Shown here piece after piece: positions 13,541 through 26,815 of a DNA stretch of 64,000 bases. Within the stretch, counting starts at the first letter, position 1, and every line of letters starts with the position of its first letter. The stretch is from positions 44,023,070 to 44,087,069 of the forward strand of contig OX104114.1 of the NCBI GenBank assembly GCA_944474755.1, written 5' to 3'. A program made the translations under genes and the position numbers. The notes beneath the pieces were generated by a model that did not search any database, was not told the DNA's origin, and was given only the letters and a program-made list of their open reading frames with translations. This DNA comes from Limnoperna fortunei (taxonomy: Eukaryota > Mollusca > Bivalvia > Mytilida > Modiolidae).

Positions 13541-14705
13541 TCATTTTACCACCTACTTTTTCATTCCGTTACTACCGTTTATCCGTCATTTTACTACCTT
13601 TTACCCATCACTTTACTACCTATTATTCTGTTAAATAACTATTGTTTACTACCTACTTTTCATTTCTTTACTACTGTTACTCAATCATTTCACTACCTTT
13701 CCTCCTTCATTTACTACCCACTTTTACATTCCGTCACTAATGTTCCTCCATCACTTTACTACCCACTGTTTCTTTCAATTTCTGCCGTTTATCTTTCATT
13801 TTACTACCATTACTCCATCACTTTACTACCAACTTTGTCATTCCGTTAATACCTTTACTCCATCACTTTAATACTTATTATTCCATTAAATTATTACTGT
13901 TACTCCATCACTTTACTAACCACTTTTTTATACTGTTACTACCATTACTCCGTCATTTTACTACCGTACTCCATCATCTTACTACCTACCATTTCATTCT
14001 GTTACTACCATTACTCCATCATTTTAATACCATTACTACTTTCCTACCCATTTTTACATTCCGTTACTACCGTTATACCATAGCTTTACTACCTTTACTC
14101 CATCACTTTACTACCTACTATTCCATTCCGTTGCTACTGTTACTCCATCACTTTACTACCAATTATTTCATTCCGTTACTACCGTTTCTCCATTATTTTA
14201 CTACTATTACTCTCTCACTTTACTAGCTACTATACCATTCCATACTCCATCACTTTGCTACCCACTTTTTCATTCAGTTACTACAGTTACTCTTTCACTT
14301 TACTACCTACTATTCCATTCCGTTACTACTGTTACTCCATCACTTTATTACCCATTTTTTTATTCCGTTACAACCGTTTCTCCATTATTTTACTACTATT
14401 ACTCTCTCACTTTACTAGCTACTATACCATTCCATACTCCATCACTTTGCTATCCACTTTTTCATTCAGTTACTACAGTTACTCTTTCACTTTACTACCT
14501 ACTATTCCATTCCGTTACTACTGTTACTCCATCACTTTATTACCCATTTTTTTATTCCGTTACAACCGTTTCTCCATTATTTTACTACCAATACTCTCTC
14601 ACTTTATTAACTACTATTCCATTCCATACTTCATTACTTTACTACCCACTTTTTCATTCAGTTGCTACAGTTACTGTTTCACTATACTACCTACTATTCC
14701 ATTCC
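13541..14705 (+). repeat. Decayed 45-bp array, part 1
   Basis: Same family as 1-12,175 (CATCACTTTACTACC, CCGTTACTACC) but with many substitutions and irregular spacing. A local duplication of about 190 bp is visible at 14,170-14,600, where the same TCCATTATTTTACTAC to CCGTTACAACCG order appears twice. Confidence 0.85.
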
Positions 14706-14715
14706 TTTACTACTG
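14706..14715 (+). repeat. Left target-site duplication of the SINE
   Basis: TTTACTACTG immediately precedes the SINE and recurs immediately after it (14,975-14,984). Removing the SINE restores a normal array unit. Confidence 0.75.
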
Positions 14716-14974
14716 TGTGGCCGAGTGGTGAAGGTAGTTCGTCTACTATTGATCACATTGGTCTGTCAACACTGAGATTGTGGGTTCGATTCTCACTGCA
14801 GGCAGGGTGTACTCGATTCAAATCTTAAATGACAAGGATTGCCAGTTTTCCTACCGCAGGTCAGGGGTTTTCTCCGGGTACTCCGGCTTCCTCCCCCACT
14901 AAAAACTAGACGCCATTATATAGCTGAAAAATTGCTGAAAGTGGCGGAAAACATGATCAAAAAAACAAGCAAAA
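14716..14974 (+). mobile_element. tRNA-derived SINE with MetaSINE-type core
   Basis: A 259-bp insertion unlike the surrounding array. It has a Pol III A box, TGGCCGAGTGG, at 14,718-14,728, and a B box, GGTTCGATTCT, at 14,783-14,793; the spacing is normal for a tRNA promoter. It continues into a core with TTTTCTCCGGGTACTCCGGC and CTTCCTCCCCCACTAAAAAC, and ends in an A-rich tail. From memory of the family, this core matches the central domain of MetaSINEs, which are widespread in molluscs. The head does not fold as a complete tRNA, so it is a SINE head and not a tRNA gene. It is flanked by TTTACTACTG on both sides. Confidence 0.88.
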
Positions 14975-14984
14975 TTTACTACTG

Positions 14985-16925
14985 TTACTCCATCACTTTA
15001 CTACCTACTATTTCATTCCGTTACTACTGTTCATCATCATTTTACCACCTACTTTGTATTCCGTTACTACCGTTACTCCATCACTTTACTACCTACTTTG
15101 TCATTCCGTTACAACCGTTACTCCATCACTTTACTACCCAATTTTCATTCCGTTACTACCGTTTCTCTATCATTTTACTACCCATTACCCATCACTTTAC
15201 TACCTATTATCCCATTAAATTACTACTGTTTACTACCTATTATCCCATTAAATTACTATTGTTTACTACCTACTTTTTCATTCCTTCACTACTGTTAATC
15301 ATTTCACTTCCCTTCCTCTATCAGTCCATCAGTTACTACGCACTTGACATTACGTCAATACTGTTACTCCATCACTTTACTTCATCACTTTAATGCCATT
15401 ACACAATCACTTTACTGTCATTACTCCATAATATTACTGCCTTATCACTTTCATAACTTTACTGCTTATTATTCCATGCCGTTACTACCATTACTCCATC
15501 ACTGTACTACCAACTTTTCCATGCCGTTACTACCACTACCCCATCACTTTACTACCTTTACTCAATCACTTTACTTCTTACTATTCCATTCCGTTACTAA
15601 TGTCACTCCATCACTTTTCTACGATCTTTTTTCTTCAATTACTACCGTTTATCTTTCATTTTTCTACCATTACTCCATCACTTTACTTCCAACTTTGTCT
15701 TTCCGTTACTACTGTTCCTCCATCTCTTTACTACCTTTTCTCAACCACTTTACTACCAATTATTCTATTAAATTACTACTTTTACTCCATCACTTTACTA
15801 ACCACTTTTTCATTCCGTTACTACAATTACTGCATCATTTTACTACCCTTACTCCATTACTTTCCTACTAACTATTCCATTCTGTTACTACCGTTATTCC
15901 ATGATTTAACTACCATTACTCCATCACTTTACTACCCACTTTTCATTCCTTTATTACCGTTACACAGTCATCTTATTACCATTACTCCATCACTTTACCA
16001 CCTACTGTTGAATTCCGTTGCTACTGTTAATCAATCACTTTGCTACCAATTTTTTCATTCCGTTACTACCGATACTCCATATTTTACTACCATTACAACA
16101 TCACTTTACTACCCACTTTTTGTGCGGTTACTACCGTTACTCCTTTATTTTACTACTATTACTTCATCACTTTACTACCTACTATTCATTTCCGTTACTA
16201 CCATTACCCCATCACTTTACTACCTACTATTCCACTCCGTTAATACCATTTCTGCATCACTTTACTACCTACTATTCCATTCCGTTACTACAATTACTCC
16301 ATCACTTCACTACCTACTATTCCATTCCGTTACTACAATTACTCCATCACTTTACTACCTACTATTCCATTCTGTTACTAGTATTACTCTATCACTTTAC
16401 TAACTAAATTCCATTCCGTTACTACCTTTACCACATGACATTACTACCTCCTATTACATGCCCTTACTACAATCAACCTGACAATTACTACATCATTTTA
16501 CCTGCCATTTTTTCATTCCGTTACTACTGTTACTCCATCACTTTACTATCTACTATTCCGTTCCTTCTATTACTCCAGCACTTTACTACCTCCTATTCCA
16601 TTCCGTTACTACCATTACTGCATCACTTTACTACCTACTATTCCATTCCGTTACTACCGTTACTCCATCACTTAACTACCTACTATTCCAATCCGTTACT
16701 ACCATTACTATATTACTATCACTTACTACAATCAACTTGACAATTACTACATCATCTTACTACCCACTTTTAATTCCTTTACTACCATTACTCCATAACT
16801 TTACTATCTACTAATCCATTACTGACATTACTCCATCACTTTACTACCTACTAATCCATTACTACCGTTACTCCATCACTGTACTACAATTACTCCATTA
16901 CTTTTACTACTTACTATTCCATGCG
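14985..16925 (+). repeat. Decayed 45-bp array, part 2
   Basis: Continuation of the degenerate array, with better-preserved 45-bp units at about 16,180-16,400 and 16,560-16,700 and diverged spacer blocks at 16,441-16,530 and 16,725-16,790. The long forward open frames here are repeat artefacts. Confidence 0.85.
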
Positions 16926-17235
16926 TTACTACTTGCGTTGTAGTATGCAAATAAAGGGTAAATGTATGTGAACAATGAAAGTGATATTGTGCCCTCAATC
17001 CCAACTAAGTTTAATAAAATTCTGTTTAGTACCTTCAGAAGAGTTGCGTTCACAATCTGATTTGGTGGTATATATTGTAAAATTTCTAAGTTCAAAAGAA
17101 GATCACTTCTACAAATTTCTCCGGTTAAAAAAATTGCCATAATATACACAACTAGATATTGGACCCTCAATCCATATGGAGTTTTATAAAATTGTGTTCA
17201 GTAATTGCAGAGAAGTTAGGCTGACAAACTATCAG
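16926..17235. repeat. Second block of the ~172-bp repeat
   Basis: Nearly identical to 12,275-12,300 joined directly to 12,491-12,770: TTGCGTTGTAGTATGCAAAT is followed at once by GGGTAAATGTATGTGAAC, while about 195 bp separate these in the first block. The two blocks therefore descend from one sequence, and one has lost or gained that segment. Confidence 0.85.
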
Positions 17236-20200
17236 TAGTTTCCAGTAAAGGCAGCAAAAATTATAGTGTATAATTTCTCCCAAAGTGTAATTGTTTTATA
17301 TAAAATAATTGTTAAATTTCTCCCAAAATGTATAAAACACTGTCTTTAATACTCATCATTAAAGTCCACTATAAAATGTATTAACACCCTATGCTTTTAT
17401 ATCCCAATATTTAAATTTGTCTTACAATGTTTATATACATGTAAAGATATCAGCAGTTTCATATAATGTGCCCCCAAAATGTATAACTTCCCATATTTTT
17501 AAATTTCTCCCAAAAGTGTAATTGCTTTATATAAAAAAATTGTTCAATTTCTTCTAATATGTATAAAACATGGTCTTTTCTATTAATCCTAAAGAAATTT
17601 CAGAAAATGTATAATCACACTCTTATATTCGAATTGTTTAATTTATCAGCTGTTTTATATAAACTATACATGTGAAGATATCAGCACTTTCATATAATGT
17701 GTCCCATAAATAATGAACTTCTCATATTGTTATATTTTCACCAAAGAGTAATTGTTTTATATGAAATTATTGTTAAATATCCCCCAATATGTATAAAACA
17801 CTGTCTTTATACCAATCCTAAAGATTCTTCAGAAAATATATAATCACTCTCTTATATTCTTATTGTTAATTTCATCAGCTGTTTTATATAAACTTTACAT
17901 GTAATTATATCAGCAGTGTCATGTAATTTGGCCCAAAGAAGTAAAACTTCTCATATTGTTAAATTTCTTCCAAAGTGTAATTGTTTGATAAAAAGTTATT
18001 CTTTAATTTCTCCCAAAATGTATAAAACACTCTTATACTGATCCTTAAAGTCCACTATAAAATGTATTGTTGTTCTAGGCCTTAATATACCAATATTTTA
18101 ATTTGTCTTACAATGTTGATATATATGAAAAGATATCAGTAGTTTCCTGTAAAGGCAGCCAAAAATGATAGTGTTCAATTTCTCCCGAAGTGTAATTGTT
18201 TTATATAAAATAATTGTTAAATTTCTCCCAATATGTATAAAACACTGTCTTTTATACCAATCCTAAAGATTCTTCAGAAAATGTATAATCAATCTCTTAT
18301 TTTTTAATTGTTAAATTTCTCAGCTGTTTTATATAAACTATACATGTAAAGACATCAGTAGTTTCATATAATTTGCATTAAAGAATGTATGACTTCTCAT
18401 ATTGTTAAATTTCACCCAAAATGTATAAAACACTGTCATTTATCTTATCATTTAAGTCCACTATAAAATGTATTAGCACCCTATGCCTTTATATCCCAAT
18501 ATTTAAATTTGTCTTACAATGTTTACATACATGTAAAAATATCAGCTAAGTTTCATATAATGTGCCCTAAAAATGTATAACTTCCCATATTTTTAAATTT
18601 CTCCCAAAAGTGTAATTGCTTTATATAAAAACATTGTTCAGTTTCTTCTAATATGTATAAAACATGGACTTTTCTATTAATCCTAAAGAATCTTCAGAAA
18701 ATGTATAATCACACTCTTATATTCGAATTGTTAAATTTATCAGCTGTTTTATATAAACTATACATGTGAAGATATCAGCACTTTTATATAATGTGTCCCA
18801 TAAATAAAGAACTTCTCATATTGTTATATTTCCACCAAAGAGTAATTGTTTTATATGAAATAATTGTTAAATATCCCCCAATATGTATAAAACACTGTCT
18901 TTTATACCAATCCTAAAGATTCTTCAGAAAATATATAATCACTCTCTTATATTCTTATTGTTAATTTCATCAGCTGTTTTATATAAACTTTACATGTAAT
19001 TATATCAGCAGTGTCATGTAATTTGGCCCAAAGAAGTATAACTTCTCATATTGTTAAATTTCTTCCAAAGTGTAATTGTTTGATAAAAAGTTATTCTTAA
19101 ATTTCTCTCAAAATGTATAAAACACTTTTATACTGATCCTTAAAGTCCACTATAAAATGTATTATTACCCTAGGCCTTAATATACCAATATTTAAATTTG
19201 TCTTACAATGTTCATATATATGTAAAGATATCAGTAGTTTCCTGTAAAGTCAGCCAAAAATGATAGTGTTCAATTTCTCCCGAAGTGTAATTGTTTTATA
19301 AAAAATAATTGTTAAATTTCTCCCAATATGTATAAAACACTGTCTTTTATACCAATCCTAAAGATTCTTCGGAAAATATATAATCACTCTCTTATATTCT
19401 TATTGTTAATTTCATCAGCTGTTTTATATAAACTTTACATGTAATTATATCAGCAGTGTCATGTAATTTGGCCCAAAGAAGTATAACTTCTCATATTGTT
19501 AAATTTCTTCCAAAGTGTAATTGTTTGATAAAAAGTTATTCTTAAATTTCTCTCAAAATGTATAAAACACTTTTATACTGATCCTTAAAGTCCACTATAA
19601 AATGTATTATTACCCTAGGCCTTAATATACCAATATTTAAATTTGTCTTACAATGTTTATATACATTTAAAAATATCAGCAGTTTCATATAATGTGCCCC
19701 CAAATGTATAACTTCTCATATTTTTAAATTTCTCCCAAAAGTGTAATTGCTTTATATAAAAAAATTGTTCAATTTCTTCTAATATGTATAAAACATGGTC
19801 TTTTCTATTAATCCTAAAGAATCTTCAGAAAATGTATAATCACACTCTTATATTCGAATTGTTTAATTTATCAGCTGTTTTATATAAACTATACATGTGA
19901 AGATATCAGCACTTTCATATAATGTGTCCCATAAATAAAGAACTTCTCATATTGTTATATTTTCACCAAAGAGTAATTGTTTTATATGAAATAATTGTTA
20001 AATATCCCCCAATATGTATAAAACACTGTCTTTATACCAATCCTAAAGATTCTTCAGAAAATATATAATCACTCTCTTATATTCTTATTGTTAATTTCAT
20101 CAGCTGTTTTATATAAACTTTACATGTAATTATATCAGCAGTGTCATGTAATTTGGCCCAAAGAAGTATAACTTCTCATATTGTTAAATTTCTTCCAAAG

Positions 20201-23200
20201 TGTAATTGTTTGATAAAAAGTTATTATTTAATTTCTCCCAAAATGTATAAAACACTCTTATACTGATCCTTAAAGTCCACTATAAAATGCATTGTTGTTC
20301 TAGGCCTTAATATACCAATATTTTAATTTGTCTTACAATGTTGATATATATGAAAAGATATCAGTAGTTTCCTGTAAAGGCAGCCAAAAATGATAGTGTT
20401 CAATTTCTCCCGAAGTGTAATTGTTTTATATAAAATAATTGTTAAATTTCTCCCAATATGTATAAAACACTGTCTTTTATACCAATCCTAAAGATTCTTC
20501 AGAAAATGTATAATCAATCTCTTATTTTTTAATTGTGAAATTTCTCAGCTGTTTTATATAAACTATACATGTAAAGACATCAGTAGTTTCATATAATTTG
20601 CATCAAAGAATGTATGACTTCTCATATTGTTAAATTTCACCCAAAATGTATAAAACACTGTCTTTTATCTCATCATTTAAGTCCACTATAAAATGTATTA
20701 GCACCCTATGCGTTTATATCCCAATATTTAAATTTGTCTTACAATGTTTATATACATGTAAAAATATCAGCAGTTTCATATAATGTGCCCTAAAAATGTA
20801 TAACTTCCCATATTTTTAAATTTCTCCCAAAGGTGTAATTGCTTTATATAAAAACATTGTTCAGTTTCTTCTAATATGTATAAAACATGGTCTTTTCTAT
20901 TAATCCTAAAGAATCTTCAGAAAATGTATAATCACACTCTTATATTCGAATTGTTAAATTTATCAGCTGTTTTATATAAACTATACATGTGAAGATATCA
21001 GCACTTTTATATAATGTGTCCCATAAATAAAGAACTTCTCATATTGTTATATTTCCACCAAAGAGTAATTGTTTTATATGAAATAATTGTTAAATATCCC
21101 CCAATATGTATAAAACACTGTCTTTTATACCAATCCTAAAGATTCTTCAGAAAATATATAATCACTCTCTTATATTCTTATTGTTAATTTCATCAGCTGT
21201 TTTATATAAACTTTACATGTAATTATATCAGCAGTGTCATGTAATTTGGCCCAAAGAAGTATAACTTCTCATATTGTTAAATTTCTTCCAAAGTGTAATT
21301 GTTTGATAAAAAGTTATTCTTAAATTTCTCCCAAAATGTATAAAACACAGTCCTTATACCAATCTTCAGAAAATGTAAAATCACGCTCTTATTTTTTAAT
21401 TGTTAAATTTCTCATCTGTTTTATATAAACTATACATGTAAAGACATCTGTAGTTTCATATAATTTGCATCAAAGAATGTATGACTTCTCATATTGTTAA
21501 ATTTCTCCCAAAATGTATAAAACACTGTCTTTTATACTCATCATTAAAATCCACTATAAAATGTATTAACACCCTATGCCTTTATATCCCAATATTTAAA
21601 TTTGTCTTACAATGTTTATATACATGTAAAGATATCAGCAGTTTCATATAATGTGCCCCCAAAATGTAATTGCTTTATATAAAAATTGTTCAATCTCTTC
21701 TAATATGTATAAAACACGGTCCTTTCTATTAATCCTAAAAGTTCTTCAGAAAATGTATTATCACTCTCTTATATTCGAATTGTTAAATTTATCAGCTGTT
21801 TTATATAAACTTTACATTTGAAGATATCAGAACTTTCATATAATCTGCCCTATAAACAAAGTTATGAAATAATTGTTAAATATCCACCAATATGTATAAA
21901 ACACTGTCTTTTATACCAATCCTTAAGATTCTTCAGAAAATGTATAATCACTCTCTTATATTCTAATTGTTAATTTCATCATCTGTTTTATATAAACAAT
22001 ACATGTAAATATACCAACAGTGTCATGTAATTTGGCCCAAAGAAGTATAACTTCTCATATTGTTAAATTTCTCCCAAAGTGTAATTTTTTTATAAAAAGT
22101 TATTCTTAAATTTCTCCCAAAATGTATAAAACACTTTTATACTGATCTATAAAATGTATTAATGCCCTAGGCCTTAATATCCCATTACTTTAATTTGTCT
22201 TACAATGTTCATATATATGTAAAAATATCAGCAGTTTCATATAATTTGCCTCCAAGGATGTATGACTTCTCTTATTGTTTAATTTCACCCAAAGTGTAAT
22301 TGTTTTATATAAAGTTATCCTTATATTTCTCCCAAAATGTATAAAACAGTGTCTTTTATACTGATCCTTAAAGTCCACTATAAAATGTATTAACACCCTA
22401 GGCCTTAATATCCCAATATTTAAATTCTCCATACATATTCATTTATATGTAAAAATATCAGCAGTCTCATGTAAAGGAGACCAAAAATGAATAACTTCTG
22501 ATAGTGTTAAATTTCTCCCAATATGTATAAAACACCGTCTTTTATACCAATCCTAAAGATTCTTCAGAAAATGTATAATCACTGTCTTATTTTTAATTGT
22601 TAAATTTCTCAGCTGTTTTATATAAACTATACATGTAAAGACATCAGTAGTTTCATATAATTTGCCTCCAAGAATGTATGACTTCTCATATTGTTTAATT
22701 TCTCCCAAAGTGTAATTGCTTTATATAAAGTTATTCCTAAATTTCTTCCAAAATGTTTCAAAACAGATCCTTAAAGTCCCACTATAAAATATATAAACAC
22801 CCTAGGCCTTAATATCCCAATAATAAAATTCTCCATACATATTCATTTATATGAAGAATTTTAGCAGTTTCATGTAAAGTGGACCAAAAATGAATCACTT
22901 CTGATATTGTTTAATTTCTCCCAAAGTTTAATTGTTTTATATAAAATAATTGTTTAATTTCACCCATTATGTATACAACACTGTCTTTTATACTAATCCT
23001 AAAGATTCTTCAGAAAATGTATAATCAATCTCTTATATTCTACTTGTTAAATTTCCCAGCTGTTTTATATAAACTATACAAATGATGATATTAGCAGTTT
23101 CATATAATTTGACCCAAATATTTATAACTTCTCATATTGTTTAATTTCTCCCAAAGTGTTATTGTTGATATAAATGTATTAACACCATAGGCCATTATAT

Positions 23201-23228
23201 CCCAATATTCAAATTTGTCATACATTTA

Positions 23229-23380
23229 AGGATTGTTTTCAATTGCTGGTTAGATTATTGGATATAAACAACTTTGGGGCGATTTACACTGAATAAACTG
23301 CGAAGTGATTTATGTTGCAGCGTAAATTGATCCAAAGTCGTTTATATCCAATAATCTAACCAACAATTGGAAACAAACCT
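23229..23380. mobile_element. 152-bp palindromic MITE-like insertion
   Basis: Imperfect terminal inverted repeats of about 60 bp: the left arm has GGTTAGATTATTGGATATAA and the right arm its complement, TTATATCCAATAATCTAACC. The flanking dinucleotide is TA on both sides (23,227-23,228 and 23,381-23,382), which would fit a Tc1/mariner-type target duplication; two bases are weak evidence. It interrupts the 220-bp satellite. Confidence 0.75.
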
Positions 23381-23382
23381 TA

Positions 23383-23600
23383 TATTTTAAATTCTGTAGT
23401 AAAAATGAAGTAACAAGAACTTAAATAATATTTGCAATTCACAATTTTAGTTTCGTCACTTTTTGTTAGCGGAAGAATTCATATATAGTCAACATCATCA
23501 ATACATCTGATGTCACAATCAGTCAGGTGCTGAAAAACCAAGTTATATGAAATAAACAACTTTGCTCATGTATTGAGTATTTAAACGAAATTAAAAAATA
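23383..23600. other. Non-satellite sequence next to the MITE
   Basis: The satellite motifs stop at 23,225 and resume near 23,605. The stretch after the MITE matches neither and has no open frame of note. It may be part of a larger ~380-bp insertion that includes the palindrome. Confidence 0.5.
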
Positions 23601-24384
23601 TTCATATATATGTAAAGATTTAGGCAGTTTCATGTAATGTGGCCAAATGTGTAACTTCCCATCTTGTTCAATTTCTCCCAAAGTGTAATTGTTTCATATA
23701 AAAAAATTGTTAAATTTCTTCCAATACGTATAAAACACTGTCTTTTATACCAATCCTAAAGAATCTTCAGAAAAATGTGTAATAACTATCTTATTTTCTA
23801 AATGTTAAATTTCTCAGCTGTTAATATAAACTATACATGTAAAGATATCAACAGTTTCATATAATTTGTATAAAACATTGTCTTTTATACTAATAGTTAA
23901 AGTTCCCTATAAAATCTATTTAACACCCTTGGCCTTTATATACGAATATTCAAATTTTGTCATACATATTAATGTATATGTAAAGACATTACAGTTTCAT
24001 TTAATGAAGCCCAAAAATGTATAACTTTTCATATTGTTAAATTTCTCCCAAAGTATAATTGTTTCATATAAAATACTTAAATTTCTCCCAATATGCATAA
24101 AACTGTCTATTACAGCAATCCTAAAGATTCTTCAGAAAATGTATAATCACTCTCATATATTCTAAGTGTTCAATTTCTCAGCTGTTTTATATCAACTAAT
24201 TACTTTACCTAAAAATATATCAACAGTTTCATATAATTTGACACTAAGATAAGTAACTTCTCATATTGTAAAATTTCTCCCAAAGTGTAATTGTTTCATA
24301 TAAAGTTATTCTTAAATTTCTCCCAAAATGAACATAACACTGCCTTCTATACTGATCCTTAAAGTCCCCTATAAAATGTATTAA

Positions 24385-24654
24385 GGTATCCGACCCATAA
24401 TTGAAGTCACCGTTTAATTTTATTTTTAAACCAAGAAATGGAGCTTTATTTAATCAATATATTACTAATTAATGATACAAATTAAATATATTGTTTTACT
24501 TTGAGTCAATGTTAACAGTTTTGAGGAAAAAAAGTTAGTTGCTCAAATAATAGTTCCGATGTTTGCAGAACATTACCGAGGTCTGCTCCATTGACAAACA
24601 ATGGACATCCGGGACACCAAATATGATCACGTGGTCAATTATGGGTCGGATACC
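24385..24654. mobile_element. 270-bp MITE with TTAA target duplication
   Basis: Terminal inverted repeats match for 20 bases: GGTATCCGACCCATAATTGA on the left and its complement on the right. TTAA flanks both ends (24,381-24,384 and 24,655-24,658). The surrounding satellite normally reads ATGTATTAACACCC at this point, so removing the element plus one TTAA restores a regular monomer. A TTAA duplication is typical of piggyBac-type transposases (Kolobok also uses TTAA). The one open frame inside is short and not recognisable. Confidence 0.88.
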
Positions 24655-25440
24655 TTAATACCCTACGCCTTTATATTCCAATATTTAAATGTGTCATACA
24701 TTGTTCATGTATATATAAAAATATCAGAAGTTTCATGTAATTTGCCCCAAAAATGTATAATTTTCATATTGTTAAATTTCCCCATATTGTCATTGTTTCA
24801 TACAAAATAATTGTTAAATTTCTCACAAAATGTATAAAACACCATGTTTTAAACCAATCCTTAAGATTCTAAATAAAATGTGTAATCACTATCCTATATT
24901 CCAATTGTTCAATTTATCAGCTATTTTATAAAAACTGATGTTATAGATATCAGCAGTTTTATACGATTTGCCCCAAAAATGTTTTACTTCTCATACTGTT
25001 TGATTTCTCCCAAAATGTATAAAAAATTGTCTTTTATTCCTATTTTTCCTGAAAATGTATAAATACTCTTTGTATTCCAATTGGTAAATTTCTCTCCAAA
25101 ATTATAAGTTGTTTGATTTCAATTTATCCTTCAATTTCGACATAAATTGTATAATCACTGTCTAGCTTTTCACAATTTCTCACAAAATGTATAAAACATT
25201 CTTTTAAACTGATCCTTAAATATTTATCTAGATCATAAAATTTTACGCACATATTCTTGTCTTTAAATTCTCCCTAAACTTAAGCTGTTACTGATTCTGA
25301 AATTTAATTTAAGGTATATACATGTAAAACAGTGTCTGTTATACTAGTCCTTAAAAGTCCCAATATATTTACAAATACTTCCTTTTTTTGAATATCAAAT
25401 TGCTCCCAAAACTTATACTGAATATTAAATATCCACCAAG

Positions 25441-26555
25441 AACTATTTCACAAAGCTTCCGGAAACTTCCGCAAACATGTAAAGTTTCCATAATTTTACC
25501 AAAAGTGATCAGAAACATTTAGATGTTATTCCTAAAGGTTCCAGAAACTTTGCCGTTCTTAATTGGGTTTCTTCAGTCTTTCTGCAATAACATCTCTATT
25601 AGTGCACATGTTGATCAATAACCCAAGTAATTATATACAAATATATGAAAAAAATTTTTTTATTGTGTGTAACAAAACATTGTCATTTCCTTTTCAACTA
25701 TTTTTGGGAGGAATTAAAAATCCTTATAACTACATGTACTAGTATAAAATATGGTTTGTTAATTTAGCAAAAAAGTATCCAAGACTCTTTTTTAAATACA
25801 TTTTGAGATGACTTCTAAGAAAATTATTAAATTTGAACATCATGTGATACTTGTTCAGTGGAATAGTTTAGATTATTTATCCAGTTTATTATGTTTTATG
25901 ATATTTTATTCATTGACATAAGGGTCCTTGAGATCTAATTAATGTCACGTTTACAATAACAAAGTTGAATAAAAAGGAACGTTTTTCTTTCTTTCTTTCT
26001 TTTTTTCCTTCCTTCCCCTCTGTTCTAATACTCCACATGTCAGACAACATCATGTGACATCTCTTAATGTGTCATATTTCATTAACCATGGAAGCTGCTG
26101 TCTCACTTTTGGAAGTTGTTCAGTTGATTGTTGCGTGTCAGTTAAATAGCCATGCTGTAATACAAACCTGCTATTATTCCTAAAGAAATGACGTCATTTA
26201 GGAGAATTATGACACAGACAGAGAAAAGACTAGTTAGAGCTTCAAAGAAGTCAAATTTGACCTTGGCTTTAATTTTGTAACAAAGTACAGGAAGGTTATA
26301 ATTTATTTAAGAAATTAACCTTTTTTCCTAGACCTTTTATGTATTTCATATGGAAACAAATGAAAATGTCCAATGTAATTTTTACATGTACTAATAATAG
26401 TAACATACATTTAGTTACAATTTAACAGACAATAAACGTTAACAGAGTTTTGATTGATTGGATGTTTGCTTTGCACCCAGATATATTTATAATGAGAATA
26501 AGTTATCAAACAATAAAGCAACAGAAAAAGGGGCTGAGATAGGACACAGGGGACA
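25441..26555. other. No gene seen; CTTT microsatellite
   Basis: AT-rich sequence without a supported gene. A pyrimidine microsatellite (CTTT repeats running into CCTT) lies at 25,985-26,022. It directly follows AAGTTGAATAAAAAGGAACG, which could be the 3' end of a dead LINE; this is weak. Confidence 0.5.
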
Positions 26556-26815
26556 TGATTTAGACTGCTTACTGGAAAGGTATGGAGTTTTAGGTAGGGA
26601 CGGAGAACTTAGCCTTTTGCAGTGGCTACAATGAGCCTACTCTTTATAGAAATCTACAAAACAAAACTCTCAAAACATGTTACTCACTATGGTCCACAGC
26701 CAGGCTTCAGTATCATGACCTGACAACATCCAAACGAGAGGGTCTCCCCAGCTCTGTAGGTCAAGCATAGGGAACCCTCCCTGGGTATGGTCCCAACTAA
26801 CAAGGGGAATGAACA
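26556..26815 (+). repeat. Dispersed repeat, copy 1
   Basis: Shares an ordered set of motifs with 62,712-62,960: GTGGCTACAATGAGCCTACT, then ACTCTCAAAACATGTTACTC, ACTATGGTCCACAGCC, TATCATGACCTGACAAC, and TATGGTCCCA at the end. Both copies are on the + strand. The family is not identified; it has no coding capacity. Confidence 0.7.

Larger units (their letters stand above)
17236..25440. repeat. AT-rich ~220-bp satellite with ~2.22-kb higher-order repeats
   Basis: More than 30 diverged monomers. Recurring motifs are ATATCAGCAGTTTCATATAA, TTAAATTTCTCCCAAA, ATGTATAAAACACTGTC, CAGCTGTTTTATATAAAC and TCTTCAGAAAATGTATAATC. Monomers can be sorted by what follows the TTTCAT motif (GCCCCC, GTCCCATAAATAA, GGCCCAAAGAAG, AAAGGCAGCC, TTGCAT). 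The order of types repeats every 2,221-2,226 bp, for example 17,447 to 19,671 and 18,537 to 20,763. Monomers become more irregular after about 21,600 and fade out near 25,400. No gene is visible; the small open frames here are chance. Confidence 0.92.

Noticed and set aside
14718..14793. A tRNA gene
   Set aside because: The A and B boxes are present, but the segment runs on into a SINE core and tail and has flanking target duplications; it is a SINE head.
22190..22432. 80-residue minus-strand open frame
   Set aside because: It lies entirely inside the 220-bp satellite.
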